NCBI RefSeq assembly: GCF_900496995.4 | Contig: NC_044018.1 | Coordinates: forward strand, 11,060,501 to 11,124,500 | Reading direction: 5' to 3' | From: Aquila chrysaetos chrysaetos | Taxonomy: Eukaryota > Chordata > Aves > Accipitriformes > Accipitridae | Length of the DNA: 64,000 bases | Shown: piece by piece, positions 13,101-25,284 of the stretch | How positions within the stretch are numbered: position 1 is the stretch's first letter | Layout: each line of letters starts with the position of its first letter | Position numbers and translations under genes: made by a program | Notes under the pieces: model-generated | Told to the model about the DNA's origin: nothing | Database searches by the model: none | What the model saw: only the letters and a program-made list of their open reading frames with translations

Positions 13101-16100
13101 TGTATGAATTAATTGGTCACTGTCACAGAGATAAATTTTGGCTGATTATTGTAGAATAGTTCAGATGTTTATTACAGCATCAATTTTCCCCTGCCATGTC
13201 TTAACATTTCTACAAAATGTTCCTTTAAAAGAGCTTCTTTCATAAAAGCTATATTGAAATATTGTTTCTGGCTCAGTGCAGATGGGACATTTTGCTTCAT
13301 CTTACTAAAAATACTGAGGAGTTTGTTTTTGAAGACTTGGTGCATATCTTTTAGAGACAATTTAGCACTGCAGATTACATAATACATGGCATTACCAGAA
13401 GGGTCCATGTCCGATACCTCTTGTCCTACTTGCACTGGCTTAGAGCTGTTCCCTCTGGAGGTTTCCCAATACGTGTAATACTGTGGCACAACAAACTGTG
13501 ACTGTAGGACTGCGGCTGTATGAGCAAACAGTCCTATGTGCTTTAAAGAAGGAATTGCTATACAGTTCACGTACCTCATAGATAACTCCCACAGCAAACA
13601 GAGGTATTTGCAAGATCAGGTGGGTAGAGTTGGTAGCTGCAAGATACCCATTGAGAAGCGCAACGTGCCGGTTTAGGAGCTTGTCACCAAGATACAGGTT
13701 CCAATACTGGTGCAAGCCAAAAAGAGGGATGGCTAGATACAGGTTTTCTTCATCACAGTAACCAACTGCTTCTGGTAGTTCTGTAAGAAGAAGGTGGGGT
13801 GAAGAGTTAGCAATGAAGGAAGGTTTTAGCAATGATGTTTGGCCCAGGCAGGGATTTCCTTCATGGGTAAATTTTGCACTTGCACTGCAGCAGCCCTCTT
13901 ACGCGCATACTGGCATCGTCTGCAGGGCTTTGGCTGTGTTGTGGATGTAACAGCTCACAATTCGTGGGACTGGGAATCCTCATGCTTTAGCGGTGGCCTG
14001 CCAGCTTGCTTCCAGGACTACTCCCTGTTTCAGTAAGGCAAGCTGAGCTATGTATGCAAATATATTTTTTCGGTCAGCCTTCTCTGGATTGAAGCCAGAG
14101 CTGTTTCAAAGATAAAATAGGACAGTGAGGAGACACTGTCACCTTTGTGGCATTCAAAATCTAAGAAGGTTGAGAAAAATACCAACCAGACCTCCTGACT
14201 GGTTCAATAACCTGCTAAGTACAGCTTTTAGTGGATGATTGTCTCCTTACAGAAATGCTGTCTTTGGAGTTCACAGCAATTTATTTGAGTCAGTTGAGTT
14301 CTGCCCTGGACGCAGAGGCAGAATTGCATTTGAGGACAAACTGAAACTCACAGCAATGTCTGAAAGTTTTGCCAGTAGATGTATGTTCAAGTTATGAGGC
14401 ATCTTGTTCACTGAGTTTGCAAGCCAACTTCTTTTACACACTAGTTTTTATTGCTCTCAGTGTCTCGAGGGCAGACTGTCTTGCCAGTATGCAGAAGAGC
14501 TGCCATCAGAAAAGCAGCAAGTTGGCTATGTTACCAATAATGAGCTATTGAAGGGTGGGGTTTTCCCAAAAGCTCTCATCCTCAGCCTAAAGCTGTTCTC
14601 ACTGAATTCGATGAAAATCTGATCCATGCTGTTGATGCAAACCAGTTAATATCGGGGGAAAGCTTACCGATGTCAGCAACCACACACTCCACCTCTGCAG
14701 AATGATAATAGAGTGTCATCTCCGGACCCACGCTTATAGTGTAGTTAACAAGGAGGGTATATTTTGTTTCATTTCTATTCACATACTGAAAGAGAGAGAA
14801 GTGTAAGGCTGCAGTAGCAATGGCTTCCAGCACAGACAGGAATGTATATCCTGAGCAGCACTAAATAATTATTCCAACACCCTCCTCTCCCCTGCAAATA
14901 GCTCAGTCTCCAAAAACATCGCTTCAGTTGGCCTAAAACTATTCAGAAATCTGGACTGGATTCAACAGCTTTTTCGGCCAAACATGAATGTGGAGAATGT
15001 AGTGCCTGTTCAGAAAATGGAGGCAGAAGTGAACACAGTGGTGTTTCCTCTGTAGCCCACTGGTGAAAGAGCTCGTAGAGGGAGGTGTGGGTCCAAATGC
15101 TTATTCTTCTTTACCCAGAATGTGGGCTGGACCCAGGAGAGTGAGTAATCGGTAAGACAGAAGGTGTGAGGAGGTGCTGTGAGAGGTCCCTCTCAATATC
15201 CTCATTTACTTCACTAAAAGTGCCCCCAAAGTAAAACCTGCCGTTCAACCTGAAAGACGTACTTCTAAAAATTTTTGGCTTGCTTTGATCCTTAATGCAA
15301 TTTAACTGTGGTTTGACTGCAGCCTGAAAATTAGTCCTGATCCTGTGCCCTCACAATGTTGTTCCTTGTAACAGAAAGTAGTCTCGCAACTCTGCATGGT
15401 TTGGTTGAAACAGTGGTAGAGGACTTGCACTTATGCATCTTGCCGCTGAAGTGAGAGGTTGAATTCCCTCTGTGAGTTTATACTTTTTACAAATATTTAG
15501 ATTAGAAATGGTCTGAAGCTTAACAAAATTACATTTAGAATAACCCGAATCTGCCTGTACGTGTTCACATGGTGCGTGGCCTGTGCCAGCGGTCAAATGG
15601 CTGTGCATAAACAGTAGGTTCAGGATTTACTGGATGTTGGTAACTGGTGTTTGCAGGATTGCAGTAATTGATTTATTTTTCCAAGGCACTTCTGTATCAA
15701 GGGATAGCATTTAATAGAGATTTGACAAACCTCTTCCTGCTGGGCGTGTGCTTGGACATTAGCCGTGCTGACAGACACTAAAGGAAGTCGTATTTCATAC
15801 CTTCTAATCACACTTGATGCAGCATGTCTCCCAGAGACCGAGGGAGAGCAAGGTGGGGCCATACAAGCCTCTAGTCTTAATTCAGGTGAGCTCAGACTCA
15901 TTGACACCTTTATGACTGAGCAACAGTTGTTGGTTAATAAAAGCCAGGCTATGTTCTGAAAAGGGACTGCCCTACCTCCTCCACTCAGCTGCTGGAGTGA
16001 CCTGCTGTATCTTACCTCCTTTAGAACGTATAGATCATCAAAAGAGACTTCCAGGATAAATTCTTTCATTCCATTAGAAAAGGGAGTTTCATAAATCTTA

Positions 16101-19100
16101 AACCCATGGTGCTGTGCTTCTCTCAGGGTAAATGGCACATTTCCTATTGCGATTGCCACCAGAGAGACATCGGGAAGAAAGTGTCCAAATGCAACATTAA
16201 ATAGCCTTTCCTCTGGCAGGGTATCTGTAGGGAGAGAACATCAAATTACTGCTGATGTGGATCAAGTAACGAAGACGGTTGGGGTGGCCTCTCATTCAGG
16301 TTCCAGGAAACTTAGCCAACAGCCATCTCTTTAATGGCTCTGATTAATGAGTGTTTGTGTTCTAGTCAGATCTGAAATACTCTGTGTACATGAGAATTGC
16401 TTCAAGCTGCAGGAGATTAACAACAAATACATACAACTTTATAGAAAGTGGGTTCAGTAACTTTCTAGAGGTGCACTAAGATGTGCAATGACTTTCCTAT
16501 AGAGAAATCTAGAATCTAGTTCAGCCACATAAAATATGGAAAAACTATCATAATGTATGCTGAGAGGCTCCTTTTTCTTTCTACATCAGTTATCCAGACA
16601 GAACCAATGACATTTAGTGTCGTAATGCGTTGGAAAATACAATTAAAAAAATATTACTGCACCACTGGTTGGCACAATGATTTCAGTATGCTCCCAAGAT
16701 AACAAATGCAGGCAATTTTGGAGAGAAAATGCCATCAATGAACGCTGTCCTCAGACAGTTCTCCCCAGTGTGATAATTGCACAACACAACATCTTTATTC
16801 TAGGGTCCCAGTGCTCACTGGAAAAATCTGGATGTTAGTGTGAAAGAAATGTTCACGTTCTTATCAGCAACCGATAATTTTCACTTCATCCCATAATGAC
16901 GGGTGATAAATGATACATCCATTAAGGCTAAAGTTTTGGGGTTTTTTATAATACCTTGAGTCTTGACTTTGGCTAGCAAATTGGAAGTGGGAGTTGAGGA
17001 AGTTCTGGTGAATGTACGTGTGTGGCAGAGGTCAAATGGAGCAATGTATAACACGTCAAAAGCAAGAGATCAGTAAAATTCCTTGAGAGGAATGACTTAC
17101 TGTTGATAACAGTTGGTATCTGTGGCATGAAAGGTGTGGTGATGGATTTGACGACAGTGTACTTCGTGGTTTGCCAATCTGCATCTGTCCATGTGTGCTC
17201 CAAGAACAAGTCAATACTGTAAACGACTCCATATACACCACCAGATATGGAGCTCTAGGAGGTAAAATTTGTGATTAAGTCTTAATTCTCAATAGCTCAC
17301 TAGAGGAATGACTGAATATGGTTAAAATCCTTACACTAGAAAGGGAAAACGGTATTATAGTACAGTTTGGGATGGATTTTGCTAGGGGAGCTTGTTTGTT
17401 TGGCCCATTTGTCTGGTCCGTGTTTGGCTCAGATACTGCTGAGATTCTCAATAAGGAGGTATCAGGGTTGGCGGGGAGGTGTGTCCTCATTAAGTTTAGT
17501 AAGTAACCTTATTTGCATTTATTTTTTTGCAATCCCTGGACTACCAGCCGCATTTCTCGTGCTTTCAACAGTTCTTCAGACCAACTCTGTCTGGTGTCAC
17601 ATACACATGGTGATGTAAATGTCCACTGATACACCAAACAGTGAACTTCTGAACAGGAGAAGTCAAAGTCACACCAATGTCATCTTTGCAAAGGTAACTG
17701 GTAAAGAGCCTTGTGAGAATATTGCCAGCTCCTTTATACTGAACATTTCTTTGGACACTGCCTCTACACCTGTAAATTATAGATTGACATAGATTATACT
17801 ATATCCAAAGCAGTTGGCTGCACCCAAACTACATGCTGGGAGCCTGTCCCATACTAACTCATGCTGCCTGCATGGAAATTGTCTAGGGAATTGCTCATTG
17901 ACTGAGGTCAGAAGTGTGCCAGGACCAGTTTCATAATGTAACAACATATATAATTGAACGCCAGTGCCCAGGAATCCCTTCACTCTTAATTTATTAGTAT
18001 ACTTTATAGATTATTAAGAAAAGACAGCCGCTTGCTTTTCTCATGCTTTGTAATCAGAGATACTTAGTTTCTGAGTAGGTGCTTTCAAAACACAGAGAAG
18101 GAGCACCTAGGTCTTCAAATATTTCTTGTAAGAATTTTAAGCAGCAATCAATCACTATTTGGAAAAATTATGATTTAGAAACATCTTCCATGGTGCAGGC
18201 CCTCAACTGTGTTAGTATGTGACAGGTTTGTACTAACCTTCAGCTTGCCTCCTTCTGCTCCAATAGGGATAGTTATTTCGATGTGTGTCTTGTTGTGCTC
18301 CAGTAAGTAGTTCTTCTCCTCTGGGTTTACTACAGCTCGGCCATCAACTCCCATTAAGATGTTTTTAGACAGAAAGGTGGATTCTTGAACCACTAATGTG
18401 GGGATAATGCTTGGCACAGTCCATGTTAGCGTAGTATCAGTGAAACTGATGCCATCTGTTGAGTTAGATAGACAGTCCCAGAAGGCCGGGCAATTGGAGT
18501 TACCAGTGAGTCTTCACTATGCGATGGCTGTATTTCCCTGACTCCTTTTCACCAGGGTACCTTTACAGCTTTCACTAATGACACACACTGTAAGATACTA
18601 GCCAACTGATGGCTATTCTGTCGCAGAAACCCTGGTGCTCAGTGTAGACTTGAATCACCACTTGCAGATGACTAATTAATTTATTCAGAATAACCAACAG
18701 CCATGCTCCTGGTTACCTACTCTGTTGTCCTTCTGGTCCCAGGAGTTTTGCCTTAGTGGCAAAAGGAATGAGACACAGAGCCACCTGTTTGGGCATTCTC
18801 CTTGAAATAGTGGCTTCAAGATCATGACAACTTAAAACCTCCTGCTTCCTCATCAATTGTTCAAATTAATACTGTTCTGTGAGAGACAGAAGGTGTAGCC
18901 ACCAATGTTCTGCAAAAAGCCAGGCTTGTTCTGCCCTTCCAGAGAAAAAGACCAGGTGAGTCCCGAGGGCGCAGGGCTGCATCCCCTGCCTGGAGTTACA
19001 TGACAGCGGAGAGCCAAGGGCGAGGGGTTAGTCCAGGGGAGGCTCCCTGGCTCTTCTGCAGCAGTTTTACTTGTCTCCAGTTTCCTGCATCTAATGTGGG

Positions 19101-22100
19101 GGTTTGAGATGGCAGAGACAAGGTACAACACTGCACTGGGAACACAAGTAATGTAGCATCACAGCATGTTTGTCCCGGACTAAAGCCACAGACTTTTAGC
19201 TCATGCTGCTTGGAGGGCGGCTTGCAAACCTCGTCTCTTACAGAGTAGATCGCAGGGAAATGGGGAGACTGTGTTTCCTACTAGCTCCTTAGGCAGTTAT
19301 TTTTGGTGAACAAGGGAGAAATCCTTACCAACAGGACAGGAGACAGTTGTGTCAATCAGCAAAAGCAGCCACCGCTGCCTGTACATGGAAGTGGAAGTGA
19401 CCATGTTCATATTTACACCACTGACCTGTTGGGATGCAGGAAAAAAGGAGAACTGAAGTCCTAGAGAGGCAGTGGAAACGGCACAGTTTTGTGTCTGACT
19501 GAGAGCAACAACTCACCACGCTGAAGTCAGACTCGTTGCTGTGATAGGGTGCACGCAGGTACACTCGGGACAGCGTATTATTGAAGCTGTAGCCTAGTTT
19601 TGCTGCATCGCTTACTGTTATTCTCTTTCTCCCTGATGGAGAAACAAACATCAGTTGCCATAGCTGGTATGCAACATTCTGAGTCTGCAAGAGAGAGATG
19701 AGCTGCATCAGATCTAAGTCTACCAAAGTCTCTTAAAAAACTATGATATTGTAGCATCTGTTTTCCTATTAGAAGATGGAGTAACTGGAGTGGCACTAGA
19801 CACTACTAGTCCACTCCAGGCAAAAAACACCCTTGATATATATAATGGTAAGGAATTCTATAGCTCTTTAAGGGATCTTTAGAGATAGTCTTATAGCAGC
19901 CCTAAGCAGAAACTTAGATTGGTGGCCTTGAACAATCCCCTTGGACAAAAGGCCTGTGCTGTTAATAAAATGGTTGCCTTCATATCTGTCAATTGCTAGA
20001 GCAGTCCAGAGGCCAAATGACAGACTACCTTTTGTAATACATAGCCATACTGTGTCAAAGAATGTCTGTACTGGTCTAGAACTTCTGAAATGATTACCAT
20101 ATGGGAGGATAGTCAAAAGGAAAAATGGGCATAAGGAGCAAGTAAGACATGAGAAAAATAGGAAAAGCGTATATATTTCCCCCTAATACTTTCCAGCCTC
20201 AATTTTCAGCTCAGGAACTCCTGAACTATCTGTAGCTTCTTTGTATTTTGTATGTCTTATTGGATTTCTCTTCGGTCAATTTTTCCAGACTCTCCTTGAG
20301 ATCAAGCAAGCTTTTAGCAGCCACTTACATCTTTTGGCAAGGAGTTTGACAGATTCACTACCCATTGTGTGAAGAACCACCTACCTTTGTTTGTGTTGAA
20401 TTCAGTTTCCACTAATGTAACAAGCATATGGCTCTATTCTCCCACCTAAATGTCTTTTTGCAGTCTAGAGCTCTAAGAAAACTTGAGAGGTTTTTCAGTA
20501 CTTCATGGCAATTTTGCCTTCTCCTTTTTTTTGATGGAGATGGAGCTATGCCCCAAGAATGACTCATGAGAATAGCAAGAAGCGGCAGGCTAGGAGCTGT
20601 TAGGAAAGACTCCCCTTCATACCTCTGGCAGTGCTGACATCCACGCTACAGTGTAGTCATTTGAAACTGCAGGGACATTGGTCTTCACTGACACCTGGGG
20701 ACAGATGAGATTGTTTGAGAACAAACAAATCTTCAGCATTATTACAGGCATGGGGAGCAGAGAGGGGGCTTTCAGATTTCTTCCCCAGTATCTGTTGGGA
20801 TTTAGCAAGTTACATTCACTGGAGGTAGTTAAAGTGTTTCCAAACAGGTTCTTGACTGCGTTAAGTTCTGTGGCCCTAAAATGAAAGTTAAAGCCATGGC
20901 ATCTATGGTGGTGCACGTACAATAGAGGGAATACTTTTTGTATAACCAGGTGAATCAAAAGTCCTGCTTCATATCTGGTAAGCTGTAAACTAGATCACAC
21001 TCTGGAGACTTTCAGGGACATCTGGGTCTCTAAACTGGAGTTACAGGGAAGCAAGCTATTGGGTTTAACAGAACTGGTTCCCTCTTCCCATGCAGGCTGA
21101 ACACCTGAAAATGCAGGATCCCCAATACCTAAGGTAGATGCTGTGGTGTAATTCTTACCAGCATGTCCTGCAGAGTGAGGCAAGTTCTGGACAATGAGTT
21201 GGGGATCAGTGTTTGCTCCAGACATCTGTACCATGGTTTAAGTGTGTTGGGACACCCAGATGTGACTTCACAGCCTTAACTCCTAGTAGGAGAAATATGC
21301 TTGCTTTGTCCTGCCTCTAGTAGGTGCATATAAAAGGCGGTGGAGTTTGTTTTGTTCAGTGCCTTGTTTCTTGTTTGGCATATAGGTGCTGGTAGCAGGC
21401 TGAACAGCCAAATCGTACCACCCAGCGGGAGGCAGGATCTGTCTCACAATGATGTCCTGTGAGTCGTGTGACACAGCAGGGCTGCAGCTCTGCAAACTCT
21501 AGGTTTTATTATTTCAAATGTAAGGATGACATCCTCACAGATGCTGCCGCACTTTATATCATAAAGGTACTCTTGTGACCTAAACAGGTTGGCATACCTG
21601 GCTGCTGATTCGCTTGCAGTGGCTTGACTTACATCATCTGTACAGTTAACTGAATTTTACTGCATGCAAAATACCTATGACGTGTAAAAGTGTTACTAGT
21701 AAGCATCTACAGTGCTTACATCTACATGAATATCGGCAGGTCACTATTACGCCTGGTACATAGTGTAAAATCAAATCCCGACAGGAATTTGTGGGGGTTG
21801 TTGTGCCTGGCAGGGAGCTTGAATGTAGCTTTGCCTTCAGTGGGAAACTTTTACCTCCATGTAGTTTTCTTCACACACAATTTCTCTTGAAGCCCAGGAA
21901 GAGTAGGAGCAGTACATAGGGTAGGTGTAGGTCACAGCTGCCCTCATGCTTGAAAATGAGGAGACTTTGATGTTCACAGTCAGTGAAAACAACTCATCTG
22001 CCTGGGAAGAAAAACAGGCACTTCAACAGATGGTGTGGAAGGTCCCAGGAGCGGCTGCGGGGGACCGTCCAGCCCAGTGTCCTGTTTCCAAGAGTGGTTT

Positions 22101-25100
22101 ACAAGGATGGGAACAGGTTGAGAGCTGTAGTGACGGTTCCTCCGACGTACCACCCTAAGTGGTTTGTGCTCAGGGGCTTTCTGAGCCAGAGACACTGCCT
22201 CAGTACTTACAGCCTTTGCCTCAGGTCACATCTCAGCACTGTTCTTGCCACAGTACTAAGCAGCTAGTCAGGGGAAGATCTGTCCTTCCTCACCATGTGG
22301 TTCACATTCCTCCCCTTCATGACTGCTGCGTGCCTCCTCATGGAGAGACAGTACTGGAGCTTTTAGTTTGATGTAAGACAGATCTGAACTACCTACAAAT
22401 GCTGTTTAGTGTCTGTCTATCCTGACTATCTTCACTAAGAGCTCCTCTTGGTCCTTCAGCTCTCCAGGAGCAACACGTGAAGCCACGGACTGTGCTTCTA
22501 TCTGACATGGATGTGTATTTTTCTACAGAAAAATCCAAAACTTTTCCAGAGAAATTTCCAGTCTGCAAATCCTGGTTGTTGCACAGCACACTGTACACCC
22601 CCATTCTTGTTAGCGTAACCTCTGCCCATAAAGTTTTACCTTATTTTTTCTGAGGGGCTTCCGGGGTCAACCACACTAAACATGGACAAGCAATGAAGTT
22701 TCTACCCGATATGTTCTGTTTCTAGGTACGTTGCACCTCAACTAACATTTAGAAATTAGAAATCAGGCCTAAATTTTTACACATATTTTAGGAAGGGGTG
22801 AATCACCTTCCGAGATGCCTGTTTCTCTCCATTGACTATTGTGGAAGCGTAAACAACTAGTTTAGACTAGACATTATCTTTTAGATGGCTAAAGTTACGT
22901 GAGACAAATCTGGGTCTAATAGATGTGTGTGACCTACGTTCCTAGGCATGTGTTAACAGGCACATTACCACACAAATTAAGCCAGGAAATGATCTGCCAG
23001 AATCACACTGCAAATGTTGCTTTTTCAAGCAGATGCCTACTTCTTTCCAGAGAGGCTTTCAAGAAACTCTGGCAAATCAGCAGCTCCAAGGATATGCTTG
23101 AGAACTGGCAGCTAGTCAGCAGCATTAGGCTAAGTGTCATTTCATGGAGAGAGGAAATCCCATGTCAGTCACTGCACAAACCTCGTACTGGAGAGCCGTT
23201 GCCTATTCAGTTCTACACACCATCGGCGCTAACTCTTCGAGCTCACTATTTCTCGAGTTCTCAAAACATGCCATTGGAATGCCATATAATATCCAAATTC
23301 TGTCTTTTTTGGAGAGCGTGTACCGTCCGAAGTTGTTTTCAGCCCGTCTCTGGGTCTTACCTCGTTGGTCACGTGACAGCCAAGCGCTGACGCGCGGAAG
23401 ACGGGGTTGCCCCACGCATCTTCCGACAGGACGTAGCCACAGCGAGATGCTAGTTTCTCATCCAGCAGAAGGGGGCCAGCATACGGATCTATAGAAAAAG
23501 GGAATGACGCGTGGGATGGAAAGCTCAGGGCAAGTCGCAGGTCAGTGGTGCGGCCCCCTCAGGCAGCTCTCCTCTGAAAAGAGGTCCGGCTGGGCTGGGT
23601 GCTCTCCAGCGACACGTGCTGCGAGGGAGCTGGTGAAGCTGTGCTGGTGTATGTTAGAGTGCAGGAGACATTCTGGCATGTCTCAAGCCTACCCACAGTA
23701 CGTTTACTTTAGTGCCCATTTCTTTGCGTCCAGAAGCTTGTGCCATAGCCACCTTGAAGTAACTATTATGGAGAGTTTCTCTGAGGCATCATGTACGTTT
23801 CTACCTCCCTGATTTTACTCTCTAGAAAAGAGTTACGGGCAATTAAGCCCATCCATTTCTAAAAATCCTCGAGTCACGATAATCTGCTTCTCACTCCGAT
23901 CAAAGGATGTAGTCATGGACCTATTTTGGATGGGCACTTCTACAAATTGGTCAGGTTTGCTGCTCATCTCTGCTTGGCAAGGCGCTGTGTGCTGTTGAAC
24001 CAATGGGGGAGCCAAGTAATGGGCATGATGGGAGCTGGCTGCACTCATTTCTTGATGCTGGTAGAGCTAATAACATTGTATTCTGTTAATTATCTGCTCC
24101 TCTGATTAAGGAACTATTTTAGTCTTGGGTTAGACACAAGAATCTGTACAAATAGATAGGGTTTAACCAGCTGCCGTTGTAATTTCTAGATTTGTCTGTC
24201 ATCTTTATATGTTGAACAGTACTAATAACTGCTGTTTCAGTAGATGTATTCTTGCAGCCAGGATAGACTAAGGAGATAAGCGTGAAGAATTTTGGAAGAA
24301 GAGGAAATAGCTTTTATGAGACCAACTGATAGAGCTGGAAGAAACAAACAACCTTTTTGTGCCTGAAGGCTGGTCTGTTTTTTCCAGTGATATCAGTTGC
24401 TCTCATAAATGCTATCACTTCTCCCCACACCCTTGTTGTACTTGACTTTTTCAGTTCTGCCTCCAAATCAATTGAAAAAACCCAAAACCCAGAAAAAAGT
24501 GGACTGATCTCAACAGAAAGAAATCTGGTTTGGGGTGAAATCACATACTTTGTTCAGTCTAATGTGAACATTTTCTGGTTTTCATTTTGGTTAAGTAGAT
24601 TTTTGTTTTCCTCAGCAAAATGGAAACCCTTTGTTCAATCTGAAAGAGGGTATTTCACTGCCATTGTGGTGTTAAATAAAAAGGAAAGAAAAAAATCCTT
24701 TAATTGCTGCAGCACTCACTCAGCACTCATTGAGAGTGTGTTTTCTGGGTATTACCCAGCCTACACTACTGTCATCATTTGTGCTGTCTAGGACATATCC
24801 AAGCTGCAATGTCACCTTCGTTTTCTTTGCTAGACATGCGTAAGGCTTCAGATGAAAGAATGAAAGCCAAATGTCAGTCGTTCCTCCTCGGACCATCCTT
24901 CTTTCCCCAGCATGTTAGACATAAGATGCAAAGGGGACTGTGGCTGTACATACAAGCTTTACTCATCTGTAAGGATATCGGCCAAATTGAGGTGTGAGAG
25001 GCCAGGTCTAGGTGGCAAGGATGTTCTGTGAGTTCTTTGAGGCCACTTACCAGTTATCACATAGATGGCAGCAGCATCCAGATCACAGGCACTGTGATCG

Positions 25101-25284
25101 TTTAGGTATTTCCCCAGACTTTATGGTACTCAGGGCAGCCACTTGTGACTCACCATTGATTTCCAGCTGGAAGAACTTTCCCTGGAGCAAGAGTTTATTC
25201 AGTTTCATCCAGAAAATCCTGGAGCGGCAACTGCTCTCTACAAAACCTGGTGGGAGCACATATAGAGCGTATGAGCCAGTGGGA
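10078..25284 (-). CDS. ZPAX: ZPAX, zona pellucida AX egg-coat glycoprotein (20 exons traced; 5' exon missing)
   Basis: A secreted structural protein of the vertebrate egg envelope, polymerising through a C-terminal ZP module. Exons in transcript order: 25284-25051, 23488-23361, 22001-21855, 20694-20623, 19684-19517, 19425-19329, 18455-18238, 17254-17101, 16224-16016, 14785-14668, 13780-13575, 12941-12824, 12742-12576, 12451-12351, 12259-12138, 12019-11969, 11876-11693, 11610-11487, 10467-10371, 10160-10078. This is about 2.8 kb of coding sequence, roughly 930 aa. Every junction keeps phase. All introns are GT-AG except 11611-11692 (GC-AG). Diagnostic motifs include [65 protein letters not shown] and HFKRLAV. 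Many N-glycosylation sequons fit an extracellular glycoprotein. The exon carrying the signal peptide was not found. The first listed exon carries a frameshift, so the gene could be damaged or the assembly wrong. It is convergent with TTC32. Confidence 0.93.
10371..12941 (-). CDS. ZPAX: ZPAX ZP module (ZP-N end, linker, ZP-C)
   Basis: Exons 12941-12824, 12742-12576, 12451-12351, 12259-12138, 12019-11969, 11876-11693, 11610-11487 and 10467-10371. The ZP-N half supplies [46 protein letters not shown] and TTCGTSVR, followed by the [12 protein letters not shown] strand typical of the ZP-N end. A linker includes a basic 51-nt exon ([16 protein letters not shown]). ZP-C shows [40 protein letters not shown] and a cysteine-rich end [10 protein letters not shown] then [14 protein letters not shown]. 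The cysteines in ZP-N and ZP-C are placed as expected for disulphide-bonded ZP modules. Confidence 0.92.
11611..11692 (-). other. ZPAX: GC-AG intron of ZPAX (82 bp)
   Basis: The upstream exon ends GTGGATGG followed by gcaagt instead of gtaagt. The intron ends in CAAATAG. Splicing here joins VDG directly to CEINGSEY, restoring the ZP-C motif W-N-I-x-V-D-G-C. Reading through instead gives a stop after a few codons. GCAAGT matches the consensus of the minor GC-AG intron class. Confidence 0.85.
13575..18455 (-). CDS. ZPAX: ZPAX middle region and start of the ZP-N domain
   Basis: Exons 18455-18238, 17254-17101, 16224-16016, 14785-14668 and 13780-13575. The first opens with [17 protein letters not shown] and carries an NKT sequon. 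The next two contain [34 protein letters not shown] and [15 protein letters not shown]. The fourth has [18 protein letters not shown] with two sequons. The fifth begins the ZP module with [16 protein letters not shown] and [15 protein letters not shown]. All five are open and in phase. A 141-codon open frame at 13172-13597 overlaps the last exon in another frame and is not part of the model. Confidence 0.9.
19329..25284 (-). CDS. ZPAX: ZPAX N-terminal region (first six traced exons)
   Basis: Exons 25284-25051, 23488-23361, 22001-21855, 20694-20623, 19684-19517 and 19425-19329. The first exon gives [14 protein letters not shown] and [11 protein letters not shown], and after a frame change [12 protein letters not shown]. 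The second has [18 protein letters not shown] and LGCHVTNE, the 'CGY-x-WGN-FRAS-C' pattern that marks the N-terminal part of ZPAX-type proteins. The third contains [19 protein letters not shown]. The fifth has [15 protein letters not shown] followed by [13 protein letters not shown]. The sixth ends [19 protein letters not shown]. Junctions fall in phases 1, 0, 0, 0, 0 and 1. Introns range from 91 bp (19426-19516) to about 1.6 kb. Confidence 0.88.

Noticed and set aside
13172..13597. 141-codon minus-strand open frame overlapping a ZPAX exon
   Set aside because: It reads the exon 13780-13575 in a different frame and then runs into the intron. The flanking ZPAX exons already join in phase 0 without it, and the translation has no ZP or other motif.
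22020..22380. Possible degraded transposon in a ZPAX intron (phrase GTCCAGCCCAGTGTCCTGTT)
   Set aside because: Suggestive of an old repeat but too short and diverged to assign to a family by eye.
25148..25154. Consensus splice donor (G|GTGAGT on the minus strand) within the first traced ZPAX exon
   Set aside because: Using it would need a 40-60 nt intron and still leaves the wrong phase, so it does not explain the frame change.
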